Of a stretch of DNA of 64,000 nucleotides, positions 17,437-25,626 are shown in pieces. The DNA is taken from positions 3,220,001 to 3,284,000 of the forward strand of contig NZ_CP014206.1 of NCBI RefSeq assembly GCF_001563225.1. The letters run 5' to 3'. The DNA comes from Pseudodesulfovibrio indicus. GTDB lineage: Bacteria; Desulfobacterota; Desulfovibrionia; Desulfovibrionales; Desulfovibrionaceae. The notes under the pieces were generated by a model. That model saw only the letters and a program-made list of their open reading frames with translations, was not told where the DNA came from and searched no databases. The translations under genes and the position numbers were made by a program. Positions within the stretch are counted from its first letter, which is position 1. Every line of letters starts with the position of its first letter.

Positions 17437-18459
17437 ATGACGCAGCAATTCGCCATCACCCCCGACGCCCCCTGGCTGGCCCCCCTGGCCGGCTACTCCG
17501 ACCTGCCCTTCCGGATGCTCTCCCGCAGCTACGGCTGCGGCCCGGCCTGTTCCGAGATGGTCTCGGTCAAGGGCATGGCCTTCAAGAACTCCGGTACCCG
17601 GCGGCTCATCGCCACCTGCCCGGAGGACGACCCCATGATCCTCCAGCTTTTCGGCTCGGAGGCCCAATATTTCCACCCGGTCATGGAGAAGCTCGTCTCC
17701 ATGGGCTACCGCAATTTCGACCTCAACGCGGGCTGCCCGGTGCGCAAGGTGCTCAAGTCCGGCTCCGGGGTGCAGCTCATGGAGGACCTCGACAAGCTGG
17801 TCGAGTTGGCCGCCATCATGGTCGAAAAAGCCCGGCAGCATCCCCTGGGCGGCCGCGTGGGCGTCAAGTTCCGGCTGGGCTTCAACAAGGGCGAGGAGGT
17901 CTTCCTCGACCTGGCACGGCGGCTGGAGGACACCGGCGTGGACTGGGTCACCCTGCACCCCCGCTACGGCAAACAGATGTTCGCGGGCCAGGCCGACTGG
18001 GCCAAGCTCGCCGAGCTGAAGCGGACCGTGTCCATCCCGGTCATCGGGTCCGGCGACCTGTTCTCGGCCGAGGCCGGGGTACGCTGCCTGGATGAGACCG
18101 GCATCGACGCCGTCATGTTCGCCCGCGGCGCGCTCTTCGACCCGTCCATCTTCGCCCGGTTCATCGCCCTGCGCAAAGGCACCCCCCTGCCCGTGCGCGA
18201 CGGCGCACTCCTCTCGGAAATCGTGCGCGAGCATATCCGCCTGACCCGGCTGTTCGAGGGCGACACACGCTCCTTCCGCAAGATCCGCTCCATCATCCCC
18301 CGGTACGCCAAGGGGCTGAAGGGCATCCGCGCCCTGCGCGCCTCCCTGCTCGAATGCCGGGACTGGGAAGACCTGGAGCGCGCCGCCGCCGTGATCCGCG
18401 ATCTGGAACCGGCCGATCCCGAAGCCCCCTACCCACTGGTTGACGACCTTTGCCAATAG
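17437..18459 (+). CDS. dus: tRNA-dihydrouridine synthase family protein
   Basis: This is a flavin enzyme that reduces uridines in the tRNA D-loop. At 340 residues it has the usual length. The TIM-barrel landmarks are visible: the FMN-binding start APLAGYSDLPFRML, the LQLFGSEAQYF segment, and the active-site cysteine in FDLNAGCPVRKVLKSGSG. The motif GVKFRLG and the late phosphate-binding GSGDLFSAEAG follow. It is closest in style to DusB, but the subfamily cannot be fixed by eye. It stands alone between the solute-binding protein and cheV. Confidence 0.92.
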   Translation: MTQQFAITPDAPWLAPLAGYSDLPFRMLSRSYGCGPACSEMVSVKGMAFKNSGTRRLIATCPEDDPMILQLFGSEAQYFHPVMEKLVSMGYRNFDLNAGCPVRKVLKSGSGVQLMEDLDKLVELAAIMVEKARQHPLGGRVGVKFRLGFNKGEEVFLDLARRLEDTGVDWVTLHPRYGKQMFAGQADWAKLAELKRTVSIPVIGSGDLFSAEAGVRCLDETGIDAVMFARGALFDPSIFARFIALRKGTPLPVRDGALLSEIVREHIRLTRLFEGDTRSFRKIRSIIPRYAKGLKGIRALRASLLECRDWEDLERAAAVIRDLEPADPEAPYPLVDDLCQ

Positions 18460-18521
18460 CGTTTACAAGGGTTGAGTTGCCCTAATTATTTCGTACCCTT
18501 GACCAAGGAAACGGTAACAGC

Positions 18522-19602
18522 ATGGCCACCGAGTCGACCGACATCCTGCTTGAAGCGGGCACCAATGAGCTGGAAATCGTGGAGTTCTACCTCGAGGAAC
18601 AGCCCAAGGAGTCCGACGAACTCGATCTGAACCAGGAAGAACACGAACGCAAGGACGGGCACAAGCCGAGCCGAAAGGGCTACTACGGCGTCAACGTGGC
18701 CAAGGTGCTGGAGATTATCCGCATGCCCAAGGTCACCGAGATGCCCGAGGTCTCCCACCCCTCGGTGCTGGGCGCCTTCAACCTGCGCTCGCGCATCATC
18801 CCCCTGCTCGACCTCTCCCTGTGGCTGAAGAAGAAACGGGTCGAGAACGAGCCGCCCAAGGTCATCGTCACCGAATTCAACCAGGTCACCTCCGCCTTCA
18901 TGGTCTCCGGCGTGACCCGCATCCACCGCATCTCCTGGGAGGACGTGGAAGCGCCCAACAAGTACGTCTCCGCCCTGTCCTCCGAATCCATCACCGGCGT
19001 GGTCAAGTTCGACGACCGCATCGTCTTCATCCTCGACCTCGAACGCATCGTCTCCGAGCTCAACCCCAGCATGCGCCTGCGCTTCGACGACAACGTCACC
19101 TTCGACGGCAACGCGGGCTACAAGGCGCTCATCGCCGACGATTCCCCGCTCATCCGCGAGATGATCCGCGACATGCTCGGCCAGGCCGGGTTCCAGGTGG
19201 AGAAGACCAACAACGGCCGCGAGATGATCCGCGACATGCTCGGCCAGGCCGGGTTCCAGGTGGAGAAGACCAACAACGGCCGCGAATGCTGGGACCGCCT
19301 CCTGGAGATCAAGAAGCGCGCCCAGGAGGACAACCGGCCCATCACCGAATACGTCCAGGTGCTCGTGTCCGACATCGAGATGCCCATGATGGACGGCCAC
19401 CACCTGTGCAAGCGCGTCAAGGAGGACCCCGTCCTGCGCGACCTGCCCGTCATCCTGTTCTCCTCGCTGATCACCGACAAGCTCCGCCATCGGGGGCGAA
19501 ACCGTGGGCGCGGACGATCAGGTCTCCAAACCCGAAATCACCTACCTCGCCCGTCGCGCAGCCGCCCTCATCGAGGCACGCAAGGCCGAAGCCCGGCGCT
19601 AG
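18522..19602 (+). pseudogene. cheV: Chemotaxis protein CheV, damaged (63-bp duplication plus frameshift)
   Basis: CheV couples chemoreceptors to CheA. It has an N-terminal CheW-like domain (about residues 10-185: GYYGVNVAKVLEIIRMP, VLGAFNLRSRIIPLLDL) and a C-terminal receiver domain (ALIADDSPLIREM; phospho-site in VSDIEMPMMDG). Two lesions are visible. A perfect 63-bp tandem duplication repeats 21 residues (helix 1/strand 2 of the receiver). A run of five Gs at 19492-19496 shifts the frame. Dropping one G restores a continuous reading that ends GADDQVSKPEITYLARRAA...EARR with TAG at 19600-19602. As written, the frame instead continues to 19826 with low-quality sequence and loses the receiver's conserved lysine. 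Either a decayed gene or a sequencing/assembly error. Confidence 0.85.
19158..19283 (+). repeat. Perfect 63-bp tandem duplication inside cheV
   Basis: Positions 19158-19220 and 19221-19283 are identical and in frame, each encoding EMIRDMLGQAGFQVEKTNNGR. The unit spans receiver helix 1 and strand 2. The absence of any substitution indicates a recent event or an assembly artefact. Confidence 0.95.
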
Positions 19603-19620
19603 GCCGAGGACACATATCAG

Positions 19621-19660
19621 CAACGCAAAAGGCCCCGGTTCACCGGGGCCTTTTGCGTTG
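19621..19660 (+). terminator. Strong intrinsic terminator after cheV
   Basis: An 18-bp perfect stem (19621-19638 with 19643-19660) has a TTCA loop. The core is GGCCCCGG, flanked by four As on the left and four Ts on the right. It lies 19 bp after the frame-corrected cheV stop, which itself supports 19602 as the original gene end. Confidence 0.9.
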
Positions 19661-19796
19661 GCCACGCCGCCGGAAACGCCCTGCCGGAGCGGGGTTCCCT
19701 GCGGCTTGTCCCCGGGAAGGACAGGACTGGCCCGGCCTCTTGCCCCATCCTTTCGATGACCACGCACTCCATTTCTCTATTGTTACTAATTTTGTT

Positions 19797-19821
19797 TTCG
19801 TATACTTCATCTGTATACGAA
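19797..19821 (+). promoter_or_regulatory. Palindromic operator candidate upstream of the FmdE-like gene
   Basis: A perfect 9-7-9 inverted repeat, TTCGTATAC and GTATACGAA, lies 28 bp before the start codon of the exported FmdE-like protein. It overlaps a probable -10 element (TATACT at 19801-19806). The position suggests repression by a dimeric regulator. A molybdate- or tungstate-responsive regulator would fit the gene product, but this is only inferred. Confidence 0.55.
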
Positions 19822-19848
19822 TCTAAAATTATTATGGAGGCAAACAGT

Positions 19849-20919
19849 ATGAAACTTGCGATGAAATCTCTTGCGGCGGCCCTGGTGCTGCTCTTGTGCG
19901 GGGCGGGCCTGGGCTACGGGGCGGATTTCGGCCCGGCCTGGACTCCGGGCATGAAAACAGCGGGTACGGAACTCCAAAACGCCATGGCCCGGTTGAAGGT
20001 AACCCCGGACACCGAGGGGTTCCTGGCCATGACCAACGCGGGCTACGGCGAGGCCGAAGGCGCGTCCACCGAGGCCTACCTGGACGTGATCGGGGAGACC
20101 ACGGGCCGGACGCCCGGCACCCGCACCCTGCTGGCCGTGGACACGCCGTGCAGCGAGCCCCTGTGGTTCGCCCTGTGCAACCGGGACACCGGCCAGCTCG
20201 AGTACCTGAAGCTCACCGGCACCACCTACGCCACCCAGACCCTGGACATCCGGCCCGAGAGCATCTTCCGGCCCGAGGTCTGGGGCGAGACCGCCAAGGG
20301 TCCCTTGGGGCCGCGCCTGTTCACCGTGGCGTCCATCACCCTGGCCTGGTCCGCGGGCGCGGACTGGCGCATGCTCAAGGGCGCGGAACTGCACGACCAC
20401 TTCTGTCCCGGCCTGAACGCCGGGTTCATCGCCAAGGGGTATCTGGACAAGAACCTGCCCCTGGGGCCGGGCGACCGGTACGTGTTCATCGGCGCGCCGT
20501 CCATGTGCGCCATGGATGCCCTCCAGTCCGTATACGGTGCCACCGTGGGCAAGAGCGGCGCGTTCAGCATGTACGTGCCCGAGGCCGCCAAGCGGAACGC
20601 CGTGGACGGGGTCGCGCCCTCGATCATCGCCCTGCGCGTCAACGCCAAGAAGGACGCCTGCGACGGCCTGGTGCTGGGCTTCGACTGGAGCGCATCCGAA
20701 AAGGCCACCGGCGTCACCGCCGCGGACCGCAGCCCCAAGGGCGGCAAATCCAATCCGCTCTTCTTCATCTCCCGCGTCAAGATGTCCTGGAAACTGGCGC
20801 AGATGCCCCTTGAGGAAAAGCTGGCCTACATCAAGGTCCTGCGGGAACTCCACGGCCCTGCCTCACTGGCCGCGGCCATCCAGAACGGCGGCGCCGATCC
20901 CTACGCCGCCATCCAATAG
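19849..20919 (+). CDS. Exported FmdE-like protein
   Basis: The product is 356 residues with a Sec signal peptide (MKLAMKSLAAALVLLLCGAGLGYGA, cleavage near residue 25). It contains the HDHFCPGLNAGFIAKGYL segment, which matches the Cys/His motif of the FmdE family, named from a subunit associated with molybdenum formylmethanofuran dehydrogenase. In sulfate reducers such proteins are found near molybdate/tungstate genes, and a metal- or cofactor-related role is only inferred. The start at 19849 is supported by GGAGG at 19836-19840 and by the signal peptide. A conserved operator-like palindrome precedes it. No molybdate transporter lies nearby. Confidence 0.75.
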   Translation: MKLAMKSLAAALVLLLCGAGLGYGADFGPAWTPGMKTAGTELQNAMARLKVTPDTEGFLAMTNAGYGEAEGASTEAYLDVIGETTGRTPGTRTLLAVDTPCSEPLWFALCNRDTGQLEYLKLTGTTYATQTLDIRPESIFRPEVWGETAKGPLGPRLFTVASITLAWSAGADWRMLKGAELHDHFCPGLNAGFIAKGYLDKNLPLGPGDRYVFIGAPSMCAMDALQSVYGATVGKSGAFSMYVPEAAKRNAVDGVAPSIIALRVNAKKDACDGLVLGFDWSASEKATGVTAADRSPKGGKSNPLFFISRVKMSWKLAQMPLEEKLAYIKVLRELHGPASLAAAIQNGGADPYAAIQ

Positions 20920-20927
20920 ACCGCGCC

Positions 20928-20962
20928 AAAAAAAAGAAGCCCCGGTCGACGACCGGGGCTTC
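20928..20962 (-). terminator. Intrinsic terminator for hypDE
   Basis: A 12-bp perfect stem (20936-20947 with 20951-20962, core GCCCCGGTC) has a three-base loop. On the minus strand it is followed by an uninterrupted T run (20935-20928). It lies 27 bp past the hypE stop and also sits between convergent genes. Confidence 0.9.
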
Positions 20963-20988
20963 CCTGTTCAACATGTGGACCGCCGCGT

Positions 20989-21993
20989 CTAGCAGATGCG
21001 GGGGAGCTGTTCGCCTTCGAGCATGCCGAGCAGCCGCTTGCCGCCCAGCTGGGTGACCAGCACGACCTTGCCGGGGTTGGCGTCGGTCATGGTGCCGATG
21101 TGTTTGGCGTCCTTGCCCAGCGGGTCGGCGCGCATGATTTCAAGGGCCTTGTCCGCGTATTCGCCGGGCAGCACGCACAGGAACTTGCCCTCGTTGGCCA
21201 GGTAGAGCGGGTCCAGGCCGAGGATGGAGCAGCCGCCCCGGACCTCGGGCCGCACCGGGATGTCGTTCTCCACCAGCTCGCAACAGACATTGGAGCTCTT
21301 GGTGATCTCGTTCAGGGTGGTGGCCAGGCCGCCGCGCGTGGGATCGCGCAGGACGTGGACCTCGGGCAGCTCGCGCACGAGCTTGACCAGCAGGTGGTTG
21401 AGCGCGGCGGAGTCGGACTGAACCTTGGCCTCGAAGTCCAGCCCCTCGCGGGTGCCGAGCACGGTCAGGCCGTGATCGCCCACGGTGCCGGAGATGAGCA
21501 CCGCGTCCCCTACCCTGGCCGCGTCGCCGCTCGGGGTCGGGTCGACGATGATCTCGCCGATGCCGGTGGTGTTGATGAAAATCTTGTCGCAGGCCCCCTT
21601 GGGCACGACCTTGGTATCGCCGGTGACGACCTTGACCCCGGCGTGCTCGGCGGCCTCGCCCATGGATTTGACGATCCGCTCCAGGTCGGCCATGGGCAGC
21701 CCTTCCTCGATGATGTAGCCGCAGGTGATGTAGCGCGGCACCGCGCCCATCATGGCCACGTCGTTGACCGTGCCGTGCACGGCCAGCGATCCGATGTCGC
21801 CGCCGGGAAAGAAGATCGGGTCCACGGTGAAGGAGTCGGTGGACATGGCGATCCTGCCGGACAGGTTCAGGACCGCCGCGTCGTTCAGCCGGTCCAGTTC
21901 GTCGTTGCCGAGATATTTCAGGAAAAGGTCGGAAATCAGGCGCTGGGAAGCGCGGCCGCCGCTGCCGTAGTCGAGTAACACCTTGTCAGACAT
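20989..21993 (-). CDS. hypE: Hydrogenase maturation protein HypE
   Basis: HypE dehydrates a carbamoyl group on its own C-terminal cysteine to a thiocyanate, the cyanide donor for the NiFe-hydrogenase iron. The product is 334 residues. It starts MSDKVLLDYGSGGRASQRLI, has the PurM-like segments DPTRGGLATTLNEI and GDTKV, and ends in the required PRIC tail with the terminal cysteine present. It lies 3 bp after hypD, so the two are surely cotranscribed. Confidence 0.97.
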   Translation of the reverse strand: MSDKVLLDYGSGGRASQRLISDLFLKYLGNDELDRLNDAAVLNLSGRIAMSTDSFTVDPIFFPGGDIGSLAVHGTVNDVAMMGAVPRYITCGYIIEEGLPMADLERIVKSMGEAAEHAGVKVVTGDTKVVPKGACDKIFINTTGIGEIIVDPTPSGDAARVGDAVLISGTVGDHGLTVLGTREGLDFEAKVQSDSAALNHLLVKLVRELPEVHVLRDPTRGGLATTLNEITKSSNVCCELVENDIPVRPEVRGGCSILGLDPLYLANEGKFLCVLPGEYADKALEIMRADPLGKDAKHIGTMTDANPGKVVLVTQLGGKRLLGMLEGEQLPRIC

Positions 21994-21996
21994 ATT

Positions 21997-23091
21997 CTAA
22001 TCCAGTTTGTATTTGTAGTAGGCGGCGCAGGACCCCTCGGTGGAGACCATGCACGGGCCGACCGGGTTGGCCGGGGTGCACGCCTTGCCGAAGAGCGGAC
22101 ACTCGTCGGGCTGCTTGACGCCCTTGAGGATGTCGCCGCACTTGCAGCCCGCCAGGGCCGGGCCTTCCTCGATGGTGATGCCGAATTCCTTCTTGGCGTC
22201 GAACTGTTCCCACTCGGGCCGGATCTCCAGGCCGGAGCCGGGGATCATGCCCAGGCCGCGCCACAGGGCGTCGGTGGGCTCGAACACCTGGTACATGACT
22301 TCCATGGCCTTGGGATTGCCGTTTTCGCCCACGATGCGCGTGTAGTTGTTGCTGACGTGCGCCTCGCCCTTGTTTCGCCACTCGATCATCTGGTTCAGGG
22401 ACTGGAGGATGTCCAGCGGCTCGAACCCGGTGACCACGGCGGACTTGCCGTACTTCTCGGCGATGAACCGGTACGGCTCCACGCCGATGATGGCCGAGAC
22501 GTGGCCGGGCAGGATGAAGCCGTCGATGTTGATGGCGGTGTCGGCCAGGAGCGCGTCGAGCGCCGGGGGAACGGTCTTGTGGAAGCAGAGGATGCGCAGG
22601 TTGGTGATCCCCTGCTGGCGGGCCATCATCATGGTCCCGGCAATGGTCGGGGCCGTGGTCTCGAACCCCACGCCGATGAAGACCACCAGGTCGTCCGGGT
22701 TCTCCTTGGCCAGCTTGAGGGTGTCGAAGGGGGAATAGACCACCTTGACCCGCGCGCCGTCGGCCACGGCCTTCTTGAGGTTCCTTCCCTTATTGCCGGG
22801 CACGCGCATGAGGTCGCCGAAGGTGGCCATGATGACCTTGTCGCGACCGGCCAGGTCCAGGAAGGCGTTGACCTCGGACTCATGGGTCACGCAGACCGGG
22901 CATCCGGGGCCGGACAGGTGGACGATGCGTTCGGGCAGCAGGGAGCGCAGGCCGGACTGGAAGATGGCCACGGTGTGGGTGCCGCAGACCTCCATGAAGC
23001 GAAGCTCCCTGTCCAGTTCGGATTCCATCTTATCGAGAATCTTCCGGCAGAGAGCCGGATCACGGAATTTTTCCAACAATTCGAAGCTCAA
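21997..23091 (-). CDS. hypD: Hydrogenase maturation protein HypD
   Basis: HypD is the iron-sulfur scaffold on which the Fe(CN)2CO group is assembled together with HypC. The product is 364 residues. It has the conserved CGTHT, HLSGPGCPVCVT and GFETTAPTIAG motifs and the C-terminal cysteine-rich [4Fe-4S] region (CKCGDILKG...CPLFGKACTPANPVGPCMVS...GSCAAYYKY). It is first of the hypD-hypE pair. No hypC, hypA, hypB or hypF is found within the window. Confidence 0.97.
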   Translation of the reverse strand: MSFELLEKFRDPALCRKILDKMESELDRELRFMEVCGTHTVAIFQSGLRSLLPERIVHLSGPGCPVCVTHESEVNAFLDLAGRDKVIMATFGDLMRVPGNKGRNLKKAVADGARVKVVYSPFDTLKLAKENPDDLVVFIGVGFETTAPTIAGTMMMARQQGITNLRILCFHKTVPPALDALLADTAINIDGFILPGHVSAIIGVEPYRFIAEKYGKSAVVTGFEPLDILQSLNQMIEWRNKGEAHVSNNYTRIVGENGNPKAMEVMYQVFEPTDALWRGLGMIPGSGLEIRPEWEQFDAKKEFGITIEEGPALAGCKCGDILKGVKQPDECPLFGKACTPANPVGPCMVSTEGSCAAYYKYKLD

Positions 23092-23174
23092 AACACAATC
23101 CTTTGGGCTGACGGCAGGGCCGGGTTCAAGAGGTTAGCGATTGTCATATACCTTCTGAAAGATGTGGGCAAATG

Positions 23175-23211
23175 AAAAACCCGCCGCATGGCCAGGTGGC
23201 CGGTCGACGGG
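23175..23211 (-). terminator. Intrinsic terminator after the orphan membrane protein gene
   Basis: On the minus strand CCCGTCG pairs with CGGCGGG (one G-T wobble), with an inner GGCC/GGCC stem. TTTTT (23179-23175) follows. It lies 31 bp past the stop of the gene at 23242. Confidence 0.7.
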
Positions 23212-23241
23212 TCCATGCAAGGCACAACCGCTCGAAATCCT

Positions 23242-23907
23242 TTACTCGGGCTCTTCCGCATCCTCCAGCCGGGCGTCGTGGATCATGCGCAGGTGGGCGG
23301 CCTGGGCCGCGATCAGGGACACGACCATGAGCACGGTCACCACGGAAGACACGCCCCCGGACAGGAAATAGCGCAGGTTGTCGGGGTTGATCAGGATGGT
23401 GATGGTCCGCAGGCCGTTGAGCAGGGCGAAGAGGCAATAGCACAACCCGGCGGCGGTCACGGCCCGCTCGCCGAGCTGGGCGTAGAACAGGTTCATGGCC
23501 ATGCTCATGGACAGCAGGAGCAAGGTCACGCAGGTGATGGTCAGCCGTTCCTGGTAACTCTCCCGGACGAAGAAGAACCAATAGATTCCCACGCACTCGC
23601 CGATCAGGAGCCCACCGACAAAGAGAAAGACCAGCAGCCCCACCCTTCCGTGGAGAAACAGCCGGATGCCCAGCCAGACCAGTCCCATGCCGCCCGTCAG
23701 CAACAAATGGCTGGCGAATCCTCTGGCCCAGTCGCCCACCCAGTAGGCGACGCCGCTGGCTGCCGAGGCCGCCCCGACGGCCGTGAACCCGACGATCCAC
23801 AGCGTCACGCCGGGCAACGGCTCCCTGCTGTCGGCGCGCCACATGAGGAGCGCCATCCAGGCGACCGCTCCGCCGGCCAGAATAAACACGAATTGCAGGA
23901 ACAACAT
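23242..23907 (-). CDS. Integral membrane protein of unknown function
   Basis: The product is 221 residues with about seven hydrophobic segments (first LFLQFVFILAGGAVAWMALLMW; later ones include VGLLVFLFVGGLLIGECVGIYWFFF and LTITCVTLLLLSMSMAMNLFY) and a short charged tail, HLRMIHDARLEDAEEPE. The pattern resembles the membrane sensor part of many Desulfovibrio diguanylate cyclases and kinases, but no output domain follows in this gene. The ATG at 23907 has GGAGG 12 bases upstream. It is not cotranscribed with hypD (separate terminator). I do not recognise the family. Confidence 0.7.
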   Translation of the reverse strand: MLFLQFVFILAGGAVAWMALLMWRADSREPLPGVTLWIVGFTAVGAASAASGVAYWVGDWARGFASHLLLTGGMGLVWLGIRLFLHGRVGLLVFLFVGGLLIGECVGIYWFFFVRESYQERLTITCVTLLLLSMSMAMNLFYAQLGERAVTAAGLCYCLFALLNGLRTITILINPDNLRYFLSGGVSSVVTVLMVVSLIAAQAAHLRMIHDARLEDAEEPE

Positions 23908-24107
23908 GACTACATGATTCCTCCCAGTATGCCTTGCATAGCACATGGCAGCACGTTGCGCCACCGACTAAAAACTTTGCTCGCCTCCACCCGGCATTCT
24001 CCTTTGACCCCTGATCCGACTTTATTTTTTCCGGGCCTGCTGGTAGATGGAAGCCATCGGATGCATTGGAGCACCCTATCAACCAGACGCGCCAGCGCAC
24101 GCGAGCC

Positions 24108-24749
24108 ATGCCAGCCGAAAAGAATCCACCCAAAACCGACGGACAGCACGGGGCCGGGCTGCCCCTGCCGCCTGCGGCCCGCTTCGATCCGAGCCGCCCC
24201 GCGCCGGACGACGCCCGGTGTTTCGAGTACTGGGAGCGGTTCGACATGCTGGACAACGTGGCCGCGCACAGCCGCCTGGTGGCCGGGGTTGCCACCTTCC
24301 TGGCCCGCAGGGCGCAGGCCGTGGGCCTTGAGGTGGACGTCCCCACGGTGCGCGCCTCTGCCCTGCTCCACGACCTGGCCAAGACCTATTCCATCCGCCA
24401 CGGGGGCAACCACAGCCAGCTGGGCGGGGCGTGGGTAGCCGAGCTGACAGGCAATCCGGTCATCGCCACTGGCGTGACCCACCACGTCTGGTGGCCCTTC
24501 CCGCTGGACCTAGACAGATATTTCACACCCCTGGCCGTGCTCTATGCGGACAAGCGGGTGAACCACAACGAGCTGGTCTCCATCCGGGAGCGGTTCCAGG
24601 ACCTCATCAAGCGGTACGGGATTCCCATGAACCTCCAGGACCGCATCAACGCCACCGAGAACCAGGCCCTGCAGCTCGAAGAATTGTTATCCCAGACCCT
24701 AGAGGTAGACCTCAATGCATGTGATTTTGATAGCGGGCGGCTGGTCTGA
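24108..24749 (+). CDS. HD-domain phosphohydrolase
   Basis: The product is 213 residues. The HD metal-binding pattern is visible: VAAHSRLV (first His), the HD pair in LLHDLAKTY, HGGNHSQLGG, THHVWWP, and a late D in LYADKR. This makes it a probable phosphohydrolase on a nucleotide or similar substrate; the substrate is unknown. ATG 24108 is chosen over a TTG at 24066 because the latter has no support; no strong ribosome-binding site is seen for either. Its 3' end overlaps ddl by 35 bases, so the two are likely cotranscribed and translationally linked. Confidence 0.8.
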   Translation: MPAEKNPPKTDGQHGAGLPLPPAARFDPSRPAPDDARCFEYWERFDMLDNVAAHSRLVAGVATFLARRAQAVGLEVDVPTVRASALLHDLAKTYSIRHGGNHSQLGGAWVAELTGNPVIATGVTHHVWWPFPLDLDRYFTPLAVLYADKRVNHNELVSIRERFQDLIKRYGIPMNLQDRINATENQALQLEELLSQTLEVDLNACDFDSGRLV

Positions 24750-25626
24750 CGAGCGGGACGTCTCCCTGTCCGGCGCGCGGAAGATCCGCGCCGCCCTGGA
24801 TGAACTGGGCCACGACGTCACCTTTTTCGACCCCGCGGACGACTTCAAGAACCTGCTCGCCGTGGCCAGGGGAGCCGACTTCGCCTTCATCAACCTCCAC
24901 GGAACCCCCGGCGAGGACGGGCTGATCCAGGCGGTCCTGGACAAGGCGGGCTGCCCCTACCAGGGCGCGGGCGCCGGTCCCTCCTACCTGGCCCTGAACA
25001 AGGCTGCGGCCAAGGAGGTCTTCGAGGCCCACGGCATCAAGACCCCGGACTGGCAGCTCGTCACCCCCACCCAGGGGCGGGACACCGCGCTCGAACTTCC
25101 GCTGCCCGTGTTCGTCAAGCCGGACAAGGGCGGCTCCTCCCTGGGCATGTCCCTGGTGCGCCGCGCCGAGGACTTTCCGGCGGCCCTGGACAAGGTCTTC
25201 GCCATGTGCCAGTCCGCCCTGGTCGAATCCTTCATCCCCGGCGTGGAGCTGACCTGCGGCATCCTGGGCAACACCCCCCTGCCGCTGATCATGATCACCC
25301 CGCGCGACGGCTCGGATTTCTTCGACTACGAGAACAAGTACGCCGAGAACGGGGCCGAGGAGATCTGCCCGGCCCCGGTGGACGAGGAACTGAGCCGCTC
25401 CATCCAGGAGCAGATGCTCACGGCCCACGCCGCCCTGGGGCTGACCGGCTACAGCCGGGGCGACTTCATCGCCACCCGCGACGGCGCGACCTACCTGCTG
25501 GAGGTCAACACCCTGCCCGGCATGACCCCCACCAGCCTGCTGCCCCGGGCCGCGGCCCACGTGGGCTACTCCTTCACCAACCTGATCGCGGAGCTGATTC
25601 GGCTCGGTCTGGAACGGGCGGCCTAG
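24715..25626 (+). CDS. ddl: D-alanine--D-alanine ligase
   Basis: Ddl makes D-Ala-D-Ala for peptidoglycan precursors in the cytoplasm. The product is 303 residues with an ATP-grasp fold: the N-terminal INLHGTPGEDGLIQ, VFVKPDKGGSSLGMSLV (ATP loop), and the metal/catalytic end YLLEVNTLPGMTPTSLLP. The N-terminus MHVILIAGGWSDERDVSLSG is typical. ATG 24715 has GAGG about ten bases upstream. It overlaps the HD gene and is followed with no gap by waaA (stop TAG, then ATG). Confidence 0.95.
   Translation: MHVILIAGGWSDERDVSLSGARKIRAALDELGHDVTFFDPADDFKNLLAVARGADFAFINLHGTPGEDGLIQAVLDKAGCPYQGAGAGPSYLALNKAAAKEVFEAHGIKTPDWQLVTPTQGRDTALELPLPVFVKPDKGGSSLGMSLVRRAEDFPAALDKVFAMCQSALVESFIPGVELTCGILGNTPLPLIMITPRDGSDFFDYENKYAENGAEEICPAPVDEELSRSIQEQMLTAHAALGLTGYSRGDFIATRDGATYLLEVNTLPGMTPTSLLPRAAAHVGYSFTNLIAELIRLGLERAA

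Noticed and set aside
19603-19826. C-terminal extension of cheV as read in the uninterrupted frame.
   Set aside because: It reads through a strong terminator into Arg/Pro-rich sequence. The alternative frame restores the conserved receiver end, so the extension is a frameshift product.
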